Positions 1-7,965 of a DNA stretch of 29,642 nt are shown here, one piece after another. This stretch comes from JAZMZS01 sp045120955. GTDB lineage: Bacteria; Bacillota; Clostridia; Oscillospirales; CAG-272. The position numbers were made by a program, and so were the translations under genes. Location: the NCBI GenBank assembly GCA_045120955.1, contig JBGVFH010000021.1, positions 1 through 29,642 of the forward strand, in the 5' to 3' direction. How positions within the stretch are numbered: the first letter of the stretch is position 1; every line of letters starts with the position of its first letter. Under the pieces are notes generated by a model. The model was not told where the DNA came from, searched no databases, and was given only the letters and a program-made list of their open reading frames with translations.

Positions 1-261
1 AATTCCATCGACCATCAGTATACTAACGGCTTTACCGAAGGATGTAACAACAAAATTAAAGTTCTCAAAAGAAACGCTTACGGTTACCAACGTTTTGATC
101 GTTTTAGAAACCGTATTTTACATATATTCTCCCACCAAAAAGCGCGAAATGTAATAGCCGAAAGCTGCACTTCGCTACGTTTAGCTTTCGGCTATTACAT
201 TTATTATTGTCTCGTTATTCTTGTTCTAATTGGTTTTATTTTCTTTTACCCCAACTATTGA
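1..261 (+). CDS. ISL3-family transposase, 3' end only (partial)
   Basis: The first frame is open from base 1 to a TGA at 259-261, giving 86 residues of a protein whose start lies outside the window. The N-terminal part reads YTNGFTEGCNNKIKVLKR and then RFDRFRNRILHI. This is the conserved C-terminal block of ISL3 (DDE_Tnp_ISL3) transposases, and the Glu in TEG is the likely last acidic residue of the DDE triad. After about residue 48 the similarity to the family stops. The tail is encoded by a perfect palindrome (147-202) and then by the terminal inverted repeat itself, and it is strongly hydrophobic (ends FFYPNY). That tail is probably not functional protein. It reads convergently toward gpmI. 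The family call is confident; whether the copy is intact cannot be judged from here. Confidence 0.85.
   Translation, partial: NSIDHQYTNGFTEGCNNKIKVLKRNAYGYQRFDRFRNRILHIFSHQKARNVIAESCTSLRLAFGYYIYYCLVILVLIGFIFFYPNY
147..202. repeat. 20-bp perfect inverted repeat inside the IS end
   Basis: Bases 147-166 (aaatgtaatagccgaaagct) are the exact reverse complement of 183-202, around a 16-nt loop. The hairpin lies within the open frame of the transposase tail, just upstream of the terminal repeat. It has no clean T-run on either side, so it is not a classic terminator. It could still block transcription or translation at the IS edge, or be a palindromic repeat captured by the element. Confidence 0.8.
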
Positions 262-309
262 CATAGAGCCAACAAGCTTTTCCCCGTAACGGATCTGATC
301 ATTCAATTT

Positions 310-1959
310 TTATTTTGCTTCGATGATGGACTCATCCCACATCTCGGGTGCGTCATAGCCGAGCAGGTTGATGACGGTTGCCGCTACGTTTGAAAGACCG
401 AACTGACCGTTATCAGCCTTTACCGTGTAGTCGCATCTTCCGCTCTTGTCGTAGATATAGCAGGGAACGGGATTGAGAGTGTGGCTTGTCTTTGACTTGT
501 AGCTGCCGTCCTTTGACTTTTTAACAGCACCCGTCTTTTTGTCTGTCTCGTACATCTCGTCCGCATTTCCGTGGTCGGCTGTAATAACAGCAATACCGCC
601 GAGACGGTCGATTACACGGAGAATTCTTGCAAGCTGAAGGTCGAGAGCTTCCATACTGCACTCTGTTGCGAGGAAGTTACCTGTATGGCCTACCATGTCT
701 CCGTTGGGGAAGTTGACTCTCAGGCACTGATACTTGCCGGACTCAAGGCACTCGATGAGCTTGTCTGTTATCTCAGCACACTTCATCCAGGGTCTCTGCT
801 CAAAGGGAACGACGTCCGAGGGTATCTCGATATAAGTTTCGAGCTCATCTGAGAACTTTCCGCTCTTATTTCCGTTCCAGAAATATGTTACGTGACCGTA
901 TTTCTGTGTCTCGGAGATAGCCAATATGCTGATACCTGTACCTGTCAGGTACTCACCCATTGTGTTTGTGATCTCGGGCGGGTTTACGAGATATCTTGAG
1001 GGGATGTGAAGGTCGCCGTCATATTCGAGCATACCTGCATAAACTACCTTGGGAGCGTTTTTACGGTCAAATTTATCAAACTCAACATCCTCAAATGCCT
1101 TTGATATCTCGATGCTTCTGTCACCGCGGAAGTTGAAGAATACAACGCTGTCTCCGTCAACTATTTTGCCGATAGGCTCACCGTTTTCCGCTATTACGAA
1201 TGCTCCGAGATCCTGGTCGATAGCGCCTGTTTCATTGCGGTATGTGACGATGGCATCCTCAGCGCAGGTAAACTGTCTGCCTTCTCCGAGAACATGAGTC
1301 TGCCAGCCTCTCTCTACCATAGACCAGTCAGCCTCATATCTGTCCATAGTAATGTTCATTCTTCCGCCGCCCGATGCTATCTTAGCGTCAAAGCCTGCAT
1401 CGCAAAGTCCTGCGAGAAATTCCTCAAAGGGCTTTACATAATCGAGCGCAGAGGTCTCGCCTACGTCACGTCCGTCAAGAAGAATGTGAATTCTTACACG
1501 CTTTACGCCTTCAGCCTTTGCCTGCTCTATCATTGCCTTGAGGTGCTCTATGTGAGAATGAACGTTTCCGTCCGAGAAAAGACCGATAAAATGAAGTGTT
1601 CCGGTCTTTGCGTTATCTACTATTTCCTTCCATGCTTTGCCCTCGAACATTTTGCCCGACTCTATTGACTGAGAAACAAGCTTTGCTCCCTGAGCGAAAA
1701 CCTGTCCCGAGCCGAGTGCGTTGTGTCCGACCTCGGAGTTGCCCATGTCGTCGTCAGAGGGAAGTCCTACTGCGGTTCCGTGTGCCTTGAGCTTGACCCA
1801 AGGGCAGGTTGCATTCAGCATATCGAGTGTGGGGGTGTGGGCAGCGAGTATTGCGTTTGACTCGTTTTGTGCTCCTATACCTACACCGTCCATAACTATT
1901 GTGAGAACGGGCGCTTTTGCCGTCTCGAATTTTGCCGATTTTTTGAGTGTGTTTGCCAT
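310..1959 (-). CDS. gpmI: 2,3-bisphosphoglycerate-independent phosphoglycerate mutase
   Basis: Interconverts 3- and 2-phosphoglycerate in glycolysis/gluconeogenesis using two Mn ions and a phosphoserine intermediate. The 549-aa protein has the alkaline-phosphatase-superfamily motifs. VMDGVGIG lies near residues 22-29, with metal-binding Asp24. GNSEVGHNALGSG lies at 73-85, with nucleophile Ser75. GDMVGHTGN and ITADHGNADEM follow toward the C terminus. It is longer than the roughly 510-aa Bacillus type, partly through a Lys-rich insertion just after ADHGNADEM. The ATG is preceded by aaagaggaa. It is the last gene of a minus-strand run (methyltransferase, hslO, gpmI), 41 bp after hslO. No terminator is visible before the IS that begins 39 bp past the stop. 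Confidence 0.96.
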   Translation of the reverse strand: MANTLKKSAKFETAKAPVLTIVMDGVGIGAQNESNAILAAHTPTLDMLNATCPWVKLKAHGTAVGLPSDDDMGNSEVGHNALGSGQVFAQGAKLVSQSIESGKMFEGKAWKEIVDNAKTGTLHFIGLFSDGNVHSHIEHLKAMIEQAKAEGVKRVRIHILLDGRDVGETSALDYVKPFEEFLAGLCDAGFDAKIASGGGRMNITMDRYEADWSMVERGWQTHVLGEGRQFTCAEDAIVTYRNETGAIDQDLGAFVIAENGEPIGKIVDGDSVVFFNFRGDRSIEISKAFEDVEFDKFDRKNAPKVVYAGMLEYDGDLHIPSRYLVNPPEITNTMGEYLTGTGISILAISETQKYGHVTYFWNGNKSGKFSDELETYIEIPSDVVPFEQRPWMKCAEITDKLIECLESGKYQCLRVNFPNGDMVGHTGNFLATECSMEALDLQLARILRVIDRLGGIAVITADHGNADEMYETDKKTGAVKKSKDGSYKSKTSHTLNPVPCYIYDKSGRCDYTVKADNGQFGLSNVAATVINLLGYDAPEMWDESIIEAK

Positions 1960-2000
1960 TTTCGTTCCTCTTTTTCTATATATTTTTTTATTACCGTTGT

Positions 2001-2915
2001 TTATTTTTCGGCGTTCTGTGCCTCTTTTGCCTCTTTGAATATTTTTTCGCAGTCATACGGGGTAAATACATATTTTTTGTCGCAGAAACGGCAGCATACC
2101 TCTATCTGCTCTGTTTTGCCCTCTTCTCTGCATTCTGCAAATATTTTGTCGGCTTCTTTTTTACCTATCGCTCTTATCGCCGCCGCCGTTCTGTCGGTCG
2201 AGCAGTCGCATTTGTATCCTACCTCCAGCTCGTCAAACGGCGAGAAGGGAATACCGTCAAGTGCAATGCGGGCGATCTCAAGATTGCTCATTCCGTCACG
2301 GAAATATTCGGAAAGCTTTGCGAGCTTTTTCGCATTTTCCTCCAGCTTTTGGGCTACAGCCTCGTCAGCAAAAGGAAGAAGCTGTACGAGTACCCCTCCT
2401 GCCGCAAGACAGGACAGGTCTCTGTCAACGAGAACTCCCAGAGCCATCAGCGTTGGTACCTGTTCGCTCTCGGCGTAGTAATGCGCAAGGTCCTCTGCGA
2501 TCTCCCCCGATACGATGCTTACCGTGCCGACGTGCGGCTCGTCTCCTCCCGCATCCCGAACGACACGCAGCATTCCGTGCCCGACAGCAGCGCCGACGTC
2601 GAGCTTTCCGTTAGGCTTTCTCGGCGGGTCGGCGAGGGGATTTTCGATATATCCCTTTACGTTGCCGTAGTAGTCTGAGGCAACGATGAGCTTTCCCGCA
2701 TCACCGTCACCCGCAAATGTGACCGACAGCCTGTCGCTCTTTTCTCCGAGCATACATCCCATCATGCTCGCACCCGTGAGCAGTCTGCCCAGCGCCGCCG
2801 TAGCTGTGGGAGCGGTGTGATGAAATTTAACAGCCTCGTTTACTATATCTTTTGAATTTATAACGTGAATTCGAGCACTTCCATCCTCGGTCATAGCACG
2901 AAAGATCGTTGCCAT
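2001..2915 (-). CDS. hslO: Hsp33 redox-regulated chaperonin
   Basis: Cytoplasmic holdase chaperone activated by oxidation. The 304-aa protein has the full Hsp33 layout: an N-terminal core, then a C-terminal zinc switch with Cys237-X-Cys239 and Cys276-X-X-Cys279. These four cysteines bind Zn when reduced and form disulfides under oxidative stress. An extra Cys275 and Cys243-like residues in the linker are not part of the known ligand set. GASMMGCMLG and the NPLADPPRKPNGKLDVG segment also match the family. The start is well supported by aaaggag 6-7 bases before the ATG. The gene follows the methyltransferase by 18 bp and precedes gpmI by 41 bp, so all three are probably cotranscribed. Confidence 0.95.
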   Translation of the reverse strand: MATIFRAMTEDGSARIHVINSKDIVNEAVKFHHTAPTATAALGRLLTGASMMGCMLGEKSDRLSVTFAGDGDAGKLIVASDYYGNVKGYIENPLADPPRKPNGKLDVGAAVGHGMLRVVRDAGGDEPHVGTVSIVSGEIAEDLAHYYAESEQVPTLMALGVLVDRDLSCLAAGGVLVQLLPFADEAVAQKLEENAKKLAKLSEYFRDGMSNLEIARIALDGIPFSPFDELEVGYKCDCSTDRTAAAIRAIGKKEADKIFAECREEGKTEQIEVCCRFCDKKYVFTPYDCEKIFKEAKEAQNAEK

Positions 2916-2933
2916 ATTTTTCTCCTTTTACAG

Positions 2934-3707
2934 TTATGCTTCTTTTTGCTTGTTTTTACACACGAAATACCAGCGCTCGTCATCATCTTGCGCATCGGTA
3001 AAATCGTAGTCAGAGTAGATACCCATTACCTCAAAGCCGTGGTCTGAGAGCATTTGCAGCATTTGCGCCTTTGTATAAACACGCTCAACCTGCTCCATGT
3101 CCGTGCGGCGGTATGAGCCGTCCTCGCCCTCCTCAAAGAGAGACAGATAAAAATGCTCCAGTCCGTTCTCGCAGTCATAGTAGCTTTGCCAGCCGCAATA
3201 CATACCCTCATCCTCGAGTATGAAGTCGTTGTTTGCATAAACATTCTCAAATTTGTACGGAGTGTTTATATCAAATATCAGAACACCGCCGGGCATGAGA
3301 TAACAGCGGTGAAGAAGGTCAAAAAACGATTCAAGCGACTGCTTGTCGGTGATATGATTTACCGAGTCAAGACAACATACAGCGGCGTCCACCGTACCGT
3401 AAAGCTCAAGCTCGCCTATGTCTTGGCACAGAAAGAGTATCTTTTCTCCCATGTCTGACTCCTGCGCCCGTTCTCTTGCAACCGACAGCATATCGGCGGA
3501 CAGATCGACTCCGATCATGTCATAGCCTCGGCGTGCAAGCTCCAGCGTCATGCTTCCCGTACCGCACGCAGCATCAAGTATAAGCTCGGGCTTTGCATCC
3601 GAGAATTTTTTGATAGCTTCAAGCGCAAAATCCGCCCATTCTCTGTAGTCGATACCCGAGTTTATCGAATCGTAGAATTTTGCCATCGTGCTGTAAATTC
3701 CGTTCAT
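2934..3707 (-). CDS. Class I SAM-dependent methyltransferase
   Basis: 257 aa with a Rossmann-type methyltransferase fold. Motif I is LILDAACGTGSMTLELA (about residues 42-58), the acidic end of strand 2 is GVDLSADML, and motif III/IV is DAAVCCLDSVNHI. The rest resembles the broad Methyltransf_25/UbiE-like group, in which substrates cannot be read from sequence. Expected to be cytoplasmic and SAM-dependent; substrate unknown. It is first in the run methyltransferase-hslO-gpmI. A promoter of the TTTACT-17-TAAAAT type lies at 3752-3780, and ggtgag precedes the ATG. Confidence 0.85.
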   Translation of the reverse strand: MNGIYSTMAKFYDSINSGIDYREWADFALEAIKKFSDAKPELILDAACGTGSMTLELARRGYDMIGVDLSADMLSVARERAQESDMGEKILFLCQDIGELELYGTVDAAVCCLDSVNHITDKQSLESFFDLLHRCYLMPGGVLIFDINTPYKFENVYANNDFILEDEGMYCGWQSYYDCENGLEHFYLSLFEEGEDGSYRRTDMEQVERVYTKAQMLQMLSDHGFEVMGIYSDYDFTDAQDDDERWYFVCKNKQKEA

Positions 3708-3751
3708 TTTCTCACCCTTGTCGGAGTTTTATGTAAAAACATTCATCCTAT

Positions 3752-3780
3752 ATTTTAATACATTTTTAAAACAAAGTAAA
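3752..3780 (-). promoter_or_regulatory. Likely sigma-A promoter of the methyltransferase-hslO-gpmI run
   Basis: On the minus strand TTTACT (3775-3780) and TAAAAT (3752-3757) are separated by exactly 17 bases, giving matches of 4/6 and 5/6. The 5' leader would be about 40 bases. Confidence 0.5.
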
Positions 3781-3794
3781 TACCGATTTGTTAC

Positions 3795-3831
3795 TTTTTT
3801 AAAAAAGCTTGGGGAAAGCTTTTTTAAAAAA
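3795..3831 (-). terminator. Likely terminator of tcdA
   Basis: Perfect 16-bp inverted repeat: ttttttaaaaaagctt (3795-3810) pairs with 3816-3831 around a 5-nt loop. It starts 56 bp past the tcdA stop. The U-rich arm makes it work as a terminator in principle on either strand, although the stem is mostly A-T. Confidence 0.55.
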
Positions 3832-3886
3832 TTTCTTCAAGCGAACCGCAAGGCAAAAAAATCACCTCTAACATCGGATGTGCGTG

Positions 3887-4594
3887 CTACATACCGATGA
3901 TATCACGTATTATCTGTTGAGCCATGATAAGCCCGACCGTTGCTGGTACATAGGAAATGCTTGCAGGGACAGCCCGACCGTTTCTGTCGCTTTCAGCGGA
4001 GGAGGGCTTTATTGCTTGTTCCTTTGAGTAGACGACCTTTAGGTGTTTTACTCCTCTTTTTCTAAGCTCCGTGCGCATAACTCTGGCAAGCGGACAGACC
4101 GAGCTTTTGTATATATCCGAGATCTCGAAGCCGACACATGAGAGCTTGTTTGCCGCACCCATAGCAGAGATAACGGGCACGTCGGCTTTGTTTGCACGCA
4201 CGGCTATCTCAAGCTTGCCGCTGACGGTGTCGATGCAGTCTGCGATATAATCGTACTGAGAAAAATCAAAGCTGTCGGCATTCTCAGGCAGGAAAAACTC
4301 GTTTCTGCAGACCACCTCGATATCGGGGTTGATGTCGGCAATACGGGCTCTTGCCGCTTCTGTTTTTTTCATTCCTACCGTGCTGTGGAGTGCGAGCAGC
4401 TGTCTGTTTATGTTTGAGAGTGATACTGTGTCGCTGTCAACGAGTGTCAGATGCCCTATGCCCGCACGGGCAAGCGCATCGCACAGATGTCCGCCGACCC
4501 CTCCGACACCGAAAATTATGACTCGGCTTGAAAGAAGCTTGTTTTGTGCGTCCTCTCCTACGAGGGATACCGTTCTTTGATATATCTCTTTCAT
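3887..4594 (-). CDS. tcdA: tRNA threonylcarbamoyladenosine dehydratase (ThiF/E1 family)
   Basis: ATP-dependent enzyme that dehydrates t6A37 to cyclic ct6A in tRNAs. The 235-aa protein has the ThiF/E1 nucleotide-binding motif IIFGVGGVGGHL near residues 26-37, then LVDSDTVSLSNINRQ, which carries the ribose-binding Asp and the adenylation Arg. DCIDTVSGKLEI and SVCPLARVMRTELRKRG also fit TcdA (YgdL/CsdL). It is a little shorter than E. coli TcdA (about 268 aa), and I cannot see the C-terminal extension. A ThiF/MoeB protein is less likely because there is no neighbouring sulfur-carrier gene. It is monocistronic, with its own promoter at 4636-4664 and a hairpin downstream. Confidence 0.85.
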   Translation of the reverse strand: MKEIYQRTVSLVGEDAQNKLLSSRVIIFGVGGVGGHLCDALARAGIGHLTLVDSDTVSLSNINRQLLALHSTVGMKKTEAARARIADINPDIEVVCRNEFFLPENADSFDFSQYDYIADCIDTVSGKLEIAVRANKADVPVISAMGAANKLSCVGFEISDIYKSSVCPLARVMRTELRKRGVKHLKVVYSKEQAIKPSSAESDRNGRAVPASISYVPATVGLIMAQQIIRDIIGM

Positions 4595-4635
4595 ATATTA
4601 TATATCTTCCTTGTAAGTGTTATTGTTACACACAG

Positions 4636-4664
4636 ATTATACATCACCCGTAAAGTATTTGCAA
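4636..4664 (-). promoter_or_regulatory. tcdA promoter
   Basis: Minus strand: TTGCAA (4659-4664), a 17-base spacer, then a perfect TATAAT (4636-4641). It lies about 42 bases before the tcdA ATG. Confidence 0.6.
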
Positions 4665-4680
4665 GAAAAGTTTATTTGTA

Positions 4681-4709
4681 TTGAAAAAAACGGCGGCTTG
4701 TGTTATTAT
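4681..4709 (+). promoter_or_regulatory. Promoter of the iron alcohol dehydrogenase
   Basis: TTGAAA (4681-4686), a 17-base spacer and TATTAT (4704-4709), each 5/6 to consensus. It is back to back with the tcdA promoter. The leader is about 38 bases, and aaaggag at 4738-4744 sets the ATG at 4754. Confidence 0.65.
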
Positions 4710-4753
4710 AGCATTGAGCAAATTATTCATAATACATAAAGGAGATACGAACA

Positions 4754-5923
4754 ATGAACGAATTTGTGTGGTATAATCCCGTAAAAATACTTTTCGGCAA
4801 GGACGCTGTCGAAAAAATGCGACCCGAGCTTGAAAAGGTCGGAAAAAACATCCTTCTTACATACGGAGGCGGAAGCATCAAGAAAAACGGCATATACGAC
4901 CGTGTTTGTGAGGTGCTTTGTTCTCTGGGGAAAAACGTGCATGAGCTCTCCGGCATCATGCCCAACCCCAGAAAAGAGGTCGTGTATGCAGGTATAGATA
5001 TATGCAAGAAAAACGATATAGACTTTATTCTTGCCGTAGGCGGCGGCTCTGTTATCGACGCATCGAAGGCTATCGCCGCAGGAGCACTCACAGACCTTGA
5101 TTTCTGGGATGCTTTTTACATGGGGGACGAGGAGCTGAAGGCGGCGCTTCCGATAGGTACGGTTCTGACACTCCCCGCAACGGGCAGCGAAATGAACATC
5201 GGCAGCGTTGTTACCGACTGGCAGAACAATATAAAGACGGCGTTCGAGCATCCTTTGCTTTTCCCCGTTTTCTCCGTAATGGACCCGACGTATACCTATT
5301 CTTTGCCCAGAGAACAGATAGTATACGGTGCTGTCGATATGCTCTCGCACCTTTTTGAGGTGTATTTCTCAGAGCCTAACGACAACAACCTCTCGGACGA
5401 TCTGAGCGAGGCTGTTATGAAAAATATCATGACCAACCTTGATATAGCTCTCGTAGACCCGTATAACTACGAGGCGAGAGCAAATCTGATGTGGGACGGC
5501 ACTATGGCGCTCAACGGTATTACAAAGCTTTCAAAGCGTCAGGACTGGGAAACACACCAGATAGAGCATGCAATGAGCGCATTTTTTGACATTCCTCACG
5601 GTGCGGGACTTGCAGTAGTACATCCGAATTATATGAGATATACCTACAAGCACGGACTCAAAAAATACGTCAGATATGCAAAGAACATCTGGAATGTTGA
5701 CACCGAGGGCAAAACAGATGACGAGATAGCACTTGAAGGAATCAGAGCTACGCACGATTATTTTAAAAAGATCGGTGCTCCCGTGACGCTTGCTGAGGTG
5801 GGTATTGACGTATCCGACGCTGACAAAATAGTTTCACGCACGTTCTTGCTCGACGGCGGATACCTTAAATGCACCGAGGAGGACATCAAAAATATCGTTC
5901 TTCTCTGTGACGAGCAGTGGTGA
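4754..5923 (+). CDS. Iron-containing alcohol dehydrogenase (butanol dehydrogenase type)
   Basis: Group III, Fe-dependent alcohol dehydrogenase of the BdhA/YugJ branch, expected to reduce aldehydes to alcohols with NAD(P)H during fermentation. The 389-aa protein has the coenzyme loop GGGSVID (96-102), PATGSEMN (141-148), and the metal ligands Asp195, His199, His272 and His282 (VDMLSH, IEHAMS, DIPHGAG). This is the complete set for the family. Exact substrate and cofactor preference cannot be assigned. It is a single gene with its own promoter. A strong hairpin terminator separates it from the convergent ABC exporter. Confidence 0.92.
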   Translation: MNEFVWYNPVKILFGKDAVEKMRPELEKVGKNILLTYGGGSIKKNGIYDRVCEVLCSLGKNVHELSGIMPNPRKEVVYAGIDICKKNDIDFILAVGGGSVIDASKAIAAGALTDLDFWDAFYMGDEELKAALPIGTVLTLPATGSEMNIGSVVTDWQNNIKTAFEHPLLFPVFSVMDPTYTYSLPREQIVYGAVDMLSHLFEVYFSEPNDNNLSDDLSEAVMKNIMTNLDIALVDPYNYEARANLMWDGTMALNGITKLSKRQDWETHQIEHAMSAFFDIPHGAGLAVVHPNYMRYTYKHGLKKYVRYAKNIWNVDTEGKTDDEIALEGIRATHDYFKKIGAPVTLAEVGIDVSDADKIVSRTFLLDGGYLKCTEEDIKNIVLLCDEQW

Positions 5924-5960
5924 TCGGTTAAAGTCAGACTTTTTTATTAATAAAAAAAGA

Positions 5961-5997
5961 AGGCGCCTGTGACACGTTTTTCGTGTCGCAGGCGCCT
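5961..5997. terminator. Bidirectional terminator between adh and ABC exporter
   Basis: A 16-bp stem, aggcgcctgtgacacg (5961-5976) with 5982-5997, has one G-T pair and a 5-nt loop. T-rich sequence follows on the plus side, and A-rich sequence precedes it (T-rich on minus). It lies between convergent genes. Confidence 0.88.
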
Positions 5998-6030
5998 TTG
6001 TTTGTTTTTTGCCTATATCGGGGCTTTGCT

Positions 6031-7965
6031 TTATTCAAGCTCAAAAGCACCCGTATAAAGCTGATAGTACGTACCTTTTTCCTCAATGAGCTTTTCATGG
6101 TTGCCTCGCTCGATTATTCTGCCGTGGTCGAGTACTATGATGACATCTGAGTTTTTAACTGTCGAAAGTCTGTGTGCAATGACAAAGACCGTTCTGCCTT
6201 CCATCAGCTTGTCCATTCCGCGCTGAACTATGGCCTCGGTGCGTGTGTCTATCGACGAGGTAGCCTCGTCGAGTATCATTACGGGCGGATCTGCTACGGC
6301 GGCTCTTGCTATAGCTATGAGCTGTCTTTGTCCCTGCGAGAGGTTTGCGCCGTTGCCGCTCAGCTCTGTTTCATATCCGTTTGGAAGCCGTGTAATAAAA
6401 TCGTCCGCACCCGCCAGCTTTGCGGCTTCTATACATTCTTCATCCGTTGCGTCGAGTCTGCCGTAACGGATGTTGTCCATTACCGTACCCGTAAACAGGT
6501 TCGTCTCCTGAAGCACAATGCCGAGACTTCGGCGAAGGTCGGATTTCTTTATCTTGTTGATGTTTATGCCGTCATAGCGTATTTTTCCGTCGGCAATATC
6601 GTAAAAGCGGTTGATAAGGTTGGTTATCGTGGTCTTGCCCGCACCCGTAGCACCTACAAACGCTACCTTTTGTCCGGGCTCAGCGTAAACCGACACGCCG
6701 TGCAGGACCTCTTTTCCCTCTACATAGCCAAAGTCGACGTCAAACATTCTGACATCTCCCGTCAGAGGTGTATAGGTAATGCTTCCGTCTCCGTGGGGAT
6801 GCTTCCATGCCCACTTGCCCGTGCGGCGTTCTGTCTCTTTTATGTTTCCGTCCGCATCTGTCTCTGCTCTGACAAGAGTAACATATCCGTCGTCAGACTC
6901 AGGCTCCTGATCCATGAGCGCAAATACACGCTCCGCACCCGCCATTGCCATGACTATAGAGTTTATCTGCTGAGAGAGCTGGTTGACATTACCCGTAAAC
7001 TGCTTTGTCATATTGAGAAAGGGTACTATAATGTCAATGGTGAAGGCAAGTCCGGAAATGCTGATGTTGTCAATTCCCGAAAGCAGGAAAAATCCGCCTA
7101 CGGTCGCACAGATAACGTACAGCACATTTCCGATGTTCATGATTATCGGTCCGAGAATGTTTGCGTAAGCGTGCGCCTTGTAGCTGTCACGGAAGAGCTC
7201 CTCGTTTATCTTGTCAAAGTCCTCCTCGGCGTGCTTTTCGTGGCAAAAGACCTTTACCACCTTCTGTCCGTTCATCATTTCCTGAATGTAGCCCTCTGCC
7301 TTGCCGATAGAGCGCTGCTGACGGACAAAGTATTTTGCCGAGCCTCCGCCGATCTTTTTTGAAACGAAGACCATCGCAACTATTCCGAGCAGAACAACAA
7401 GTGTCATCAGCACGCTGTACCAAAGCATTATGCACAGGACCGTTACTACGATGACGGATGCCTGCAAAAGCGTAGGCAGCGATTGCGACACAAGCTGGCG
7501 GAGAGTGTCGATATCGTTTGTATAATGGCTCATGATATCGCCGTGCTTGTTTGTGTCGAAATACTTTATAGGTAAGTCTTGCATACCGTCAAACATACGG
7601 CAGCGCAGCTTGTTCAAAAATCCCTGGGTGATGTATGCCATCAGCTGTGTATGAGCTGTTATAAATATTATCGACATCACATAAAGGGTGATGAGCACCG
7701 CTATCATGGGAAGTATCTCGCCCTTTGCCTCGTCCCAGCTCATATTGCCTGCATCGAGATATTTCGTGATGACGGCGAGTACCTTCTGTGTGAAAATTGA
7801 AGGTATGGATGAGACCAGAGCAGAGAGTATGATGCACACCGATGTTATCGGAATGAGCACCGGATATGATTTGACCAGCAGCTTTATCAAGCGCGCAAGA
7901 ACGCCGAAGTTCATCTTTCTTTTCGGGGGCTTTGGCGGGAATTTTGCTGTATCTGTATTACTCAT
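6031..7965 (-). CDS. ABC exporter half, consensus ATPase subunit (TMD-NBD)
   Basis: Second half of a heterodimeric type IV ABC exporter (YfiC/TM288-like, multidrug or lipid/peptide export). The 644-aa protein has six predicted membrane segments (about 30-340) and a C-terminal ATPase. Walker A is GATGAGKT (438-445), the signature is LSQGQ (542-546), Walker B is VMILDE with catalytic Glu567, and the H-loop is His598. All are canonical. About 55 hydrophilic residues (roughly 351-405, with GKWAWKHPHGDG) are inserted between the membrane and ATPase domains. I start at 7965, not at the ATG at 8025, because ggaggtga lies 7 bases upstream. This start overlaps the preceding gene by 8 bp, so the two are translationally coupled. 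Substrate unknown. Confidence 0.92.
   Translation of the reverse strand: MSNTDTAKFPPKPPKRKMNFGVLARLIKLLVKSYPVLIPITSVCIILSALVSSIPSIFTQKVLAVITKYLDAGNMSWDEAKGEILPMIAVLITLYVMSIIFITAHTQLMAYITQGFLNKLRCRMFDGMQDLPIKYFDTNKHGDIMSHYTNDIDTLRQLVSQSLPTLLQASVIVVTVLCIMLWYSVLMTLVVLLGIVAMVFVSKKIGGGSAKYFVRQQRSIGKAEGYIQEMMNGQKVVKVFCHEKHAEEDFDKINEELFRDSYKAHAYANILGPIIMNIGNVLYVICATVGGFFLLSGIDNISISGLAFTIDIIVPFLNMTKQFTGNVNQLSQQINSIVMAMAGAERVFALMDQEPESDDGYVTLVRAETDADGNIKETERRTGKWAWKHPHGDGSITYTPLTGDVRMFDVDFGYVEGKEVLHGVSVYAEPGQKVAFVGATGAGKTTITNLINRFYDIADGKIRYDGININKIKKSDLRRSLGIVLQETNLFTGTVMDNIRYGRLDATDEECIEAAKLAGADDFITRLPNGYETELSGNGANLSQGQRQLIAIARAAVADPPVMILDEATSSIDTRTEAIVQRGMDKLMEGRTVFVIAHRLSTVKNSDVIIVLDHGRIIERGNHEKLIEEKGTYYQLYTGAFELE

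Larger units (their letters stand above)
1..270 (+). mobile_element. Right end of an ISL3-family insertion sequence
   Basis: The transposase fragment is followed directly by the terminal repeat whose outward end reads caactattgacatagagcc (252-270). Its complement begins GGCTCTATGTCAATAGTTG, which fits my recollection of ISL3-family ends (GGCTCT then a TCAATAGTTG-like core). The element would therefore stop at base 270. Flanking DNA begins at 271, 39 bp from the stop codon of gpmI. ISL3 elements usually make 8-bp target duplications. The right-hand copy would be 271-278, but the left end is outside the window, so this cannot be tested here. Confidence 0.8.

Noticed and set aside
6172..7362. 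396-codon open frame on the plus strand
   Set aside because: It lies fully antisense to the ABC exporter gene with intact ATPase motifs, and has no homology-like motifs or ribosome binding site of its own.
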